The position numbers and the translations under genes are program-made. The notes beneath the pieces are model-generated. The model was given only the letters and a program-made list of their open reading frames with translations, was not told the origin of the DNA and made no database searches. This document shows, in pieces, positions 56,475 through 64,000 of a stretch of DNA of 64,000 nt (positions are counted from its first letter, which is position 1; each line of letters opens with the position of its first letter). Location of the stretch: positions 18,869 through 82,868 of the forward strand of contig DWYM01000019.1 in the NCBI GenBank assembly GCA_019118665.1, read 5' to 3'. Origin of the DNA: Candidatus Mediterraneibacter intestinipullorum (lineage in GTDB: Bacteria > Bacillota > Clostridia > Lachnospirales > Lachnospiraceae).

Positions 56475-59400
56475 ATGCGGAAAGTATTTAAACGTTTTAC
56501 AGCTCTGTTTCTGGCACTGGTACTGAGTATCAGTATTCTGCCGCTTACGAGCATGGCTGAAGAAATCAGTGATTTCACTGAGCCTGTGTCAGAAACATCC
56601 ACAACTGCAGAGAATACCAGTGATCTGAATACAGAAGATCCGGCACCTGGATCTGCGGAAACAACTGACAAAACAGCCTCTGAGGTAGATGACGGTGATC
56701 AGGATCAAGATATTACAAAAGATGAATATCTTACTGCTGATGGGCTTACTGTAGAAAAAAAATACTGCACAGGAATACAGTAATCAGAATGCTTTAAACG
56801 AAGATACAGGGTTCTCTCGCTATACCGTGCTAATTCTGGATACTTCCGGAAGTATGAGCGGAACTCCCAGAACAGTACAGAAGGAGGCAGCGATTAAATT
56901 CTGCAGTGCAGTTCTCAATGCTGGTGGCACAAACTATGTTGCTATCGTCAGGCTGAACACCAGTTCTTCTGTCGGCTGTACTTTTACTAATAACATTGAC
57001 ACTTTGACGAATTATATTAACAGCATTCCCGCAAATGGCGGCACGAACACCAATCAGGCTCTGCAGAGAGCAGAAGAGCTGCTTGACGGTATCCCTGCGG
57101 GCGAAAATGCCCAGATAATCAAAAATATTGTTCTTTGTTCAGACGGTCTTCCTGAATCCGGTTCAACTTCTGCTTCGGGAAAATATACCAGTTCTGATCA
57201 TAGCAGCTACAGATATGCCAATGCTGCCTATGATACTGCGGCGGGGATCAAAGAAAAAGGATACACGATCTATTCCCTTGGTTTCTTCCACAGTCTTTCC
57301 GGTACAAATCTTGATTTTGGCAGGTTGTTTATGTCGGATCTGGCCAGTGATGGATGTTACTATGAAGTAACAAATGCCGATGATCTGGAGTTTGTCTTTG
57401 GAGAAATTGCGGCAGAAATAACAGTTTCTCCTTATGAATTCAGTTTTGCCGGTTATCTCGTCAAAGATGACGTAACTGAAACCTGTTATTACTCCGACGG
57501 ATATTTCTTAAAAGACTCTGCCACTTACAACAGCCATCTGGCGACCATGTCTTTGTGTTTTGAATTGACTACCTGGTCCAGATATTCCGGCAGTTGGGCG
57601 ACGGATGAACATGGAAATGACGTTCCTGTGGATGCGGAAAATACTCGTTGGATGAATGCGTATAAGCTGCTGACTGATTTAGGGTATGATAATTTTAAAT
57701 TAAATGATTTCTGGGATGCTGAGCCTGCAAAAGATTCCATTGGCGCGGTAGCTGCATCAAAAATAAATCAGTACGACAATAGTACCATGATCGCTGTTGG
57801 GGTGCGCGGCGGCGGTTACGGTCAGGAATGGGCCAGTAACTTTACTGTCGGAAAGACCGGTGAGCATGCCGGCTTCTCTGAAGCGAAGCAGAATGTCCTC
57901 AACTTCCTGAAAGAGTATATCGCAGACAATCATATTACCGGCGAAATCAAAATCTGGCTTGTCGGTTACAGCCGCGCAGGCTGTGTTGCAAATATGGTTG
58001 GAGGTGAATTAGTTGACGGCTACTCTCTGGGAGAGAATGTAACGGTAGCCCAGGATGACTTGTTTGTCTATACATTTGAAGCTCCTCAGGGCGCGTTGAA
58101 GAGCGATACCTCCGGCGGAGATTATTCCAATATTCACAATATCATCAATCTGAATGATATTGTTCCTCTTGTTGCGCCTACTTCCTGGGGATTTGACAGA
58201 TATAATTCAGACTACTGGCTTCCCAGCGCTCCAATATGCTGAATTACTATGGGAATTTCGAGGGAGATACGTCTTATGATATTCCGGAATATGGAACTCA
58301 GTTTGAGGTTGTTGCCGACTGGTCAAAAATCCTTCCCGGCGGCGCTCCCTTTATTTCCATTAATTATTATGATGTTCCTACCAGAGAGATATTGGACGAA
58401 TCTTCGGACTTCCTGTTTGATGGAGCGATCGGAGGCAGGGAAACCTACTACTATGATTTTCAGGCGGGTATCCGTGAAATTATGGCATTGCTGAACGGAG
58501 GAGCATTGACAGATCTTCTGGACGAAGAAATGTCCGCTGAGAAGTTTTTTGAAAAGTTCTTTGGCGAACTGACGGTTGACCGGATCGTCGAAATTGTAAG
58601 TCCTATGGTTGCTCTGAATTTTGACAGCATTGAAACTCGTAAGGAGAAAGTAAAAGACAATCTTTCTGATTTTGTGAAAGATGTTCTGGCTGACTCTGAT
58701 CTGTGGGGGACGGCTGCTTTTGTATCAGACCTTGGCGATACGCTGACAGATACGCTTTGGCGCATTTTTGCAAGTATTCTTAACGATCTGTTTAACAAAG
58801 ATACAAATACCCTGCAATACCTTGCTAATCTGATCACGATGGTAGCTGAAGGAGGCCTTGCGCAGGCCCATTATCCTGAACTTACGCTGGCATGGCTTAT
58901 GTCTCAGGATAGCTACTACGAAGAGAATCAGACGGATTTCTCCTGTACAAATTACCGTATTATACATATCAATTGTCCTGTTGATGTGGAAGTATACAGA
59001 ACAGATACCAACACTCTTGCGGCGGCGATTACTGAGGATACTGCGCAAGATATCCCCGAAAGTTCTGTCTATGCGTATCTGAATGCGGATGGCGAGAAAA
59101 TCATTATTCTGCCTTCTGATACTGATTATTCGCTTACTATTACAGCTACTGATGACGGTACTATGAGCTATGCCGTAGACGAGTATGATCTGACCAGTTC
59201 TTCCAACACCCGAATCGTCTGCTATTTCGATGTGGAAATTGCTGAGGGCGATATCCTGACTGCGATCGTTCCTGCACTGGAAGAATCCGAACGGCAAATC
59301 GCCATTCCTGAAGGTTCTTCCGCTTCATATACTCTGACTGCGGGAGATGGCCGCGGTATCACTCCCGACAGTAACGTTACCGGCGCCGCTGCCTCAAATG

Positions 59401-60251
59401 CTGTCTATACCGTCAGTGTTTCCAGCAACAGTACCGCCGGAACTGTGTCCGGCGGCGGTTCGTACACATTGGGAAGTTATGCAAAGGTAACTGCAGACCC
59501 TATGAATGGATGCACCTTTTTGGGATGGTATCAAGACGATGTTCTTGTTTCTGAGGATCTTACATATCGATTCGCTGTAACTGAGGATGCTGCGCTTGTA
59601 GCACACTTCAGCAGTGCTGAAACTTATACATTGACAGTAGTTAAATCCGGTGACGGTACTGTTTCCAATGAACCGGTCCAGGTGACTGCAGGCACACAGA
59701 TTTATCTGGAAGCAATTGCCGGAAATGCGGACGGTTTTATCTGCTGGTCGGCTTCTGCTGGGGAATTTGAAGATATCAATAGCGAAGTGACGTGGTTTAC
59801 TATGCCTGAATGTGACGTTACGGTAGTCGCCTCTTTTACTTTCAATATCACGGTAAAAGATACTGAAGATGGAGAGGTTAAGATTGACAATGATTCTCCT
59901 GGTGCCGGCGAAAATGTGACTATCACCGTCACTCCTGATGAAGGAAAAGAGATTGCTGAAGTTATAGTCATGGATGAAAACGGAAATAAGATCGCAGTGA
60001 CTGACAACGGTAATAACACCTATACTTATTTGCAGCCTGACAGTGATGTAACGATTGAAGTTATTTTCAGGAATATACAGAGTCCAGGTTCCGTTGATCC
60101 TTCTGGGAATTCTTCTGAAGGTACAACCGCTAACGCGGCCTCCCTGGCTACAGGCGATCACGCACCGGTTGCATTGTGGTCTGTTGTTCTCTTAGCGGCT
60201 GCAGGTATATTAATTGCACTGCTGGGAATTGTGAAGCGTTACAATCGTTAA
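56475..60251 (+). pseudogene. VWA + lipase-like + Ig/beta-repeat surface protein, interrupted by two 1-nt frameshifts
   Basis: ORFs 56475..56783, 56827..58242, 58236..60251 form one continuous domain order; signal peptide at start, LATGD + TM + KRYNR at end. Confidence 0.75.
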
Positions 60252-60339
60252 ATGCCTGTTTAAAAGAGTAGAGCTGAAAATTGGAATTTCCCTTGAGATA
60301 ACAGGTTAATCAAAACGATTGGCAAATATATGGCTGTAC

Positions 60340-60390
60340 GACGCATTTAACTGACTAAAAAAGAGCAGGCAGTTAAATGCGTCTTTTGTT
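60340..60390. terminator. Intrinsic terminator
   Basis: gacgcatttaactg..cagttaaatgcgtcttttgtt. Confidence 0.8.
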
Positions 60391-60403
60391 ATAAATATAC
60401 CAT

Positions 60404-60889
60404 TTAAATATACTCGCATTTCTCAAAATAATGCATCAGGATATCCGCGCAGTTCTCCACGCCCAGTTCGGAAGTGTCCAGGATCATGTGGTAATCATTT
60501 ACATCACCCCAGGTCTTTCCGGTATGTTCATAATAATAGGAGGCTCTCTCCTCGTCAGTTCTCTCCACCTTTTCCTTTGCCTCATCATAGGTCAGGCCTT
60601 CCTTGCCCATGATCCTGCGGATGCGGTCTTCTCTGTCAGCGCATATGAAGATGTTCAGTACATTCATCCTGTCTTTCAGAATGTCAGAAGCGCACCTTCC
60701 AAGGATAATGCAAGGCTTTTCCGCCAGCTTGCGGATGGCTTCCGCCTCGCTCTCATACATATGATCGTGAAGCTGCTCCTCAATGTAAGCCTTGTCGTAT
60801 ACAGGAATATCGAGACGTTCGGAAAGTTCTTTTGCGATGATGCTTGCCCCGGTTCCGAAACGACGGCTCATGGTGATAACTAATTTCAT
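60404..60889 (-). CDS. Cytidylate kinase-like family protein
   Basis: ITMSRRFGTGASIIAKELSERL..; FICADREDRIRRIM. Confidence 0.85.
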   Translation of the reverse strand: MKLVITMSRRFGTGASIIAKELSERLDIPVYDKAYIEEQLHDHMYESEAEAIRKLAEKPCIILGRCASDILKDRMNVLNIFICADREDRIRRIMGKEGLTYDEAKEKVERTDEERASYYYEHTGKTWGDVNDYHMILDTSELGVENCADILMHYFEKCEYI

Positions 60890-60931
60890 AAGAACTCCTC
60901 CTTCGTAGATATAAATGTAGGATAACTGCTA

Positions 60932-62134
60932 TTATAACACTTCTTCCGCGATTTGTCTTGCGAGAGATACAATTTCTTCCCGCTGGGAATCTTTGACAGC
61001 GGACTTGATGGTGACAGATGTCTCCAGCAGACGCATATTTTTCATCTCGCTGACCTTTGCCGCTATGAGCTTGGTGGACTGGGGAGCCCAGGTGCCGTTA
61101 CCGAGGACTGCCACTGTGCGGTTCTGGAGCGTGAGAGCCTTCATGTCCTCCAGGTAAGTGTCCATGAGCGGATAAATACCGTTGTTGTAGGTCGGCGCGG
61201 CGAGTACGATGTGGCTGTACTTAAAGCTGTCGGAGATCAGTTCGGATACATGAGTCTTGGAGATGTTGTGTATCCGGATGTTTTTTACACCTGCATCGGC
61301 AAGATTCGCGGCAAAAATTTCCACCATGTTCTCCGTGTTCCCATACATGGACGCATAGGCGATCATAACGCCTTTTTCTTCCGGCTCATATCTGCTCCAG
61401 ATATCATATTTCCCGATGATATAATCAAGATTCGTGCGCCAGATAGGACCGTGCAGCGGGCAGATCACGCTGATGTCCAGACCTGCGGCTTTCTTAAGGA
61501 CATTCTGTACCTGCATGCCGTACTTCCCTACGATATTTGTATAGTAGCGGCGCGCCTCGTCCAGCCAGTCCTTTTCAAAATCGAGCTCATCATTGAAGAT
61601 GTTTCCGCTGAGCGCCCCGAAGATACCGAATGCATCGGCGGAGAAAAGGACCTTGTCCGTCTCATCGTAAGTCATCATCGCTTCCGGCCAGTGTACCATG
61701 GGGGCCATCAGGAAATGAAGAGTGTGCTTGCCGGTAGAGAAGGTATTCCCTTCTTTTACAGTGACGGTCCTGCCTTCCAGGTCAAAGTCAAAAAACTGGC
61801 TGATCATCGGAAATGTCTTGGCATTCCCGATGATCTTTATATCCGGGTAGCGGAGCACAAGGTCTTCGATCATGGCGCAGTGGTCCGGTTCCATGTGGTT
61901 TACCACGAGATAATCCAGAGGACGTCCGTCCAGTACGGCGTTCACATTCTCAAGGAACTGGCGCCCGATGGCGTCATCTGTGGCATCGAAGAGAACCGTC
62001 TTCTCATCAAGGAGCAGATAGGAGTTGTAGGAAACTCCTCTGGTGAGTGGAAAAAGGTTCTCGAACAGTTCCAGCCTCCGGTCGTTTCCTCCGACCGAGT
62101 ACAGATCTTCAGTTATCTTTCTAAAACAGTGCAT
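60932..62134 (-). CDS. FprA-type flavo-diiron protein (A-type flavoprotein)
   Basis: VNHMEPDHCAMIEDL diiron motif; YASMYGNTENMVEIFA flavodoxin motif. Confidence 0.95.
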   Translation of the reverse strand: MHCFRKITEDLYSVGGNDRRLELFENLFPLTRGVSYNSYLLLDEKTVLFDATDDAIGRQFLENVNAVLDGRPLDYLVVNHMEPDHCAMIEDLVLRYPDIKIIGNAKTFPMISQFFDFDLEGRTVTVKEGNTFSTGKHTLHFLMAPMVHWPEAMMTYDETDKVLFSADAFGIFGALSGNIFNDELDFEKDWLDEARRYYTNIVGKYGMQVQNVLKKAAGLDISVICPLHGPIWRTNLDYIIGKYDIWSRYEPEEKGVMIAYASMYGNTENMVEIFAANLADAGVKNIRIHNISKTHVSELISDSFKYSHIVLAAPTYNNGIYPLMDTYLEDMKALTLQNRTVAVLGNGTWAPQSTKLIAAKVSEMKNMRLLETSVTIKSAVKDSQREEIVSLARQIAEEVL

Positions 62135-62153
62135 GATGATTCCTCCTTATATA

Positions 62154-62165
62154 ATGACCGGTCAT
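62154..62165. promoter_or_regulatory. Palindrome ATGACCGGTCAT upstream of the flavo-diiron gene
   Basis: Perfect 12-bp palindrome with further half-site acggtcag. Confidence 0.4.
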
Positions 62166-62377
62166 GTACGGTCAGACAAAATCTAAGACGCTTCTATTCT
62201 AACATAAAAGCAGAAATTCGCAATATGCGGAGCATATCTAAAATGTATTTATTTACGACCATGACAAAAAAACAGGACAATTTTAATCTGAAATCTGTAC
62301 AAGATGGGCTGACACAGGTACAATTATCTGGTAGAAGCAATGAAAAATCTATGCTAATATAGGAGAAAAAGGAGGAT

Positions 62378-62746
62378 ATGAAGATGTTATTTGTATATTA
62401 CCCGAAGTGCAGCACATGCATAAAAGCGAAGAAATGGCTGGAAGAAAAAGGAGTGCAGCTTGAACTGCGCGATATCAAGGGAGACAATCCCACAGCAGAG
62501 CAGCTGAAAGAGTGGCATCGGAAGAGCGGGCTGCCGCTGAAGCGCTTTTTTAACACAAGCGGCAACCTCTATAAAGAGATGAAATTAAAGGACAGGCTCC
62601 CGGATATGAGCGAGGAGGAGCAGCTTGCGCTCCTTGCCACGGACGGCATGCTCGTAAAGCGTCCAATCCTGGTGGATGGAGATACGGTCCTGACCGGATT
62701 CCGGGAAAAGGATTGGGAAGAAAAGCTGACCGGGAAGAAAAGTTGA
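62378..62746 (+). CDS. ArsC/Spx-family arsenate-reductase-like protein
   Basis: YYPKCSTCIKAKKWLEEKGV; FNTSGNLYKEMKLKDRL; VKRPILVDGDTVLTGFRE. Confidence 0.92.
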   Translation: MKMLFVYYPKCSTCIKAKKWLEEKGVQLELRDIKGDNPTAEQLKEWHRKSGLPLKRFFNTSGNLYKEMKLKDRLPDMSEEEQLALLATDGMLVKRPILVDGDTVLTGFREKDWEEKLTGKKS

Positions 62747-62838
62747 TTTAGCGCTTTGACTTGATCCAGAAAAGCGAGGGTAAGGCAGTCTGTGTGATCG
62801 AGAAAAGGAATTTGAAATAGCAGAGGGAGGTAGAAGTT

Positions 62839-63288
62839 ATGGGAATCATGATCCAACAGTTGTCGGTATTTTTGGAAGACCGTGAAGGAAGGCTGGACGA
62901 AGTGCTCTCTGTCCTTGCCGGGAATGATGTGAACATTGTCGCGCTCAGCCTGGCGGACACAACAGAGTACGGTATGCTCCGCATGATCGTATCTGATCCT
63001 AACAAGGGCAAGGCAGTCCTGAAAGAAAACGGCATCACGGCAATGCTCACTGATGTGGTGGCGCTTAAAGTGCCCCACGAGACCGGCTCCTTAAGCCGCG
63101 CCATGCATCAGATCGTGGACGGTGAGGTGAACATTGAATATATGTATGCCTTTGCCAACGGAGAGTATGCCTCTGCCATCCTGAAATGCGATGATCCGGC
63201 AAGAGTGGCGGACATCTTGCGAGGAAGCGGATTTGACGTGTGGGACGCCCCGGAAGCATATGTCTCCAATATCAAAAACGAGTTGTAA
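62839..63288 (+). CDS. ACT domain-containing protein
   Basis: QLSVFLEDREGRLDEVLSVLAGNDVNIVALSLADT, two ACT-like repeats. Confidence 0.9.
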   Translation: MGIMIQQLSVFLEDREGRLDEVLSVLAGNDVNIVALSLADTTEYGMLRMIVSDPNKGKAVLKENGITAMLTDVVALKVPHETGSLSRAMHQIVDGEVNIEYMYAFANGEYASAILKCDDPARVADILRGSGFDVWDAPEAYVSNIKNEL

Positions 63289-63296
63289 AATGTGAA

Positions 63297-63340
63297 AAAG
63301 ATCACCGGACAAGTAAGTTATTGCCCGGTGATCTTTCTTA
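63297..63340 (+). terminator. Intrinsic terminator
   Basis: aaagatcaccgg..ccggtgatctttctta. Confidence 0.75.
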
Positions 63341-63428
63341 ATCTCATTTCTCTGTATTGCTTTTTAATAATAAATCAAGTCTGTTTTCAGGTCTGTTTAT
63401 ATATTAAAAGGTACATTAAAAAATCTGA

Positions 63429-63626
63429 TTAAAGTTTTACTACATTCGTTGCCTGCGGCCCCTTAGCGCCTTCTGTCACTTCAAATTCAACAGCCTGGCC
63501 TTCCTCCAGAGTCTTGAATCCATCCATTACAAGTCCCGAATAGTGAACGAAGATATCGTTTCCCTCTGAATCAGAGATGAATCCATAACCTTTCTGGTTG
63601 TTAAACCATTTCACTGTACCTGTCAT
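63429..63626 (-). CDS. Cold-shock protein
   Basis: [32 protein letters not shown]. Confidence 0.96.
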   Translation of the reverse strand: MTGTVKWFNNQKGYGFISDSEGNDIFVHYSGLVMDGFKTLEEGQAVEFEVTEGAKGPQATNVVKL

Positions 63627-63881
63627 TGTGTTGCCCTCCATTAAGAAAAAATAAATAAGTTTCTGTACTGATCCTGAAGAGGAACAATACTGGCTCAGTG
63701 TAGCATGTTTACCAATAAAAGTCAACGGATTTCTGCACAGTTCCATAAATATATACAAAAAATGCCGGATGCCTGTATTTGCAGCGCCGGTCAACTAAAA
63801 TGGGGACAGAATATATGGGAAATGGGGCTGTGCTGTCATCGCGCAACTAAATGCGGTTTCTCATTGAAACATGTAGGTTTG

Positions 63882-63998
63882 TCAAACATATGTTACACCA
63901 TGCTGAATAAATTCCTTCAATACAGTCTGTGGGGATTTCCAGCCCAAAGGTCTCATAGGAAACAGGTTATAGTCCCTGCTGTTATAGACCTGGAGCTG
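63882..63998 (-). mobile_element. 3' end of an integrase-core transposase (IS3-superfamily-like), continues past right edge
   Basis: Reverse-strand reading QLQVYNSRDYNLFPMRPLGWKSPQTVLKEFIQHGVTYV*, open to window edge. Confidence 0.65.
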
Positions 63999-64000
63999 CC

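Noticed and set aside
58206-58242. Programmed -1 frameshift at the ATGCTGA overlap
   Set aside because: No slippery heptamer at the site; a missing A in CCAATATG explains the break more simply.
60953-62362. 469-aa plus-strand ORF
   Set aside because: Antisense shadow of the flavo-diiron protein gene, which has clear motifs on the minus strand.
1-64000. CRISPR array, rRNA, tRNA
   Set aside because: No regularly spaced direct repeats and no recognised rRNA segment or tRNA cloverleaf by eye; a tRNAscan/Infernal run would be needed to exclude a missed tRNA.

Overview
64-kb chromosomal window that looks like a Lachnospiraceae-type Firmicute (sporulation sigma-G, DUF3793/flavodoxin, DUF5717/DUF5716-type proteins; taxonomic call is inference). 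It is mostly core genes: Bce-type two-component/ABC module, MoxR-DUF58-transglutaminase operon, polar amino-acid ABC transporter + purF, purB, gltX, UvrD-like helicase, luxS, CsoR/CopA copper operon, BMP-type nucleoside ABC transporter, sigG, pth, mfd, flavo-diiron protein, cold-shock protein. A small accessory island (~54.2-60.4 kb) carries a tandemly duplicated lipoprotein gene and a VWA/lipase-like surface protein gene broken by two compensating frameshifts. Most interesting candidates: (1) a three-gene module (15145-20488) with an Ig-like/alpha-solenoid giant protein, a degenerate Hsp70/actin-fold (pseudo-ASKHA) protein and a TPR-like protein; (2) copA with a C-terminal HMA domain preceded by a strong internal Shine-Dalgarno/ATG and an in-frame A_AAA_AAG slippery heptamer, suggesting ATPase and chaperone from one gene; (3) a sirtuin-like protein lacking the catalytic His; (4) a GH13-like protein lacking the catalytic nucleophile; (5) a ~450-bp palindromic convergent intergenic region. 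No rRNA, tRNA or CRISPR array was recognised. All family calls are by eye from the translated ORFs; no database search was run.
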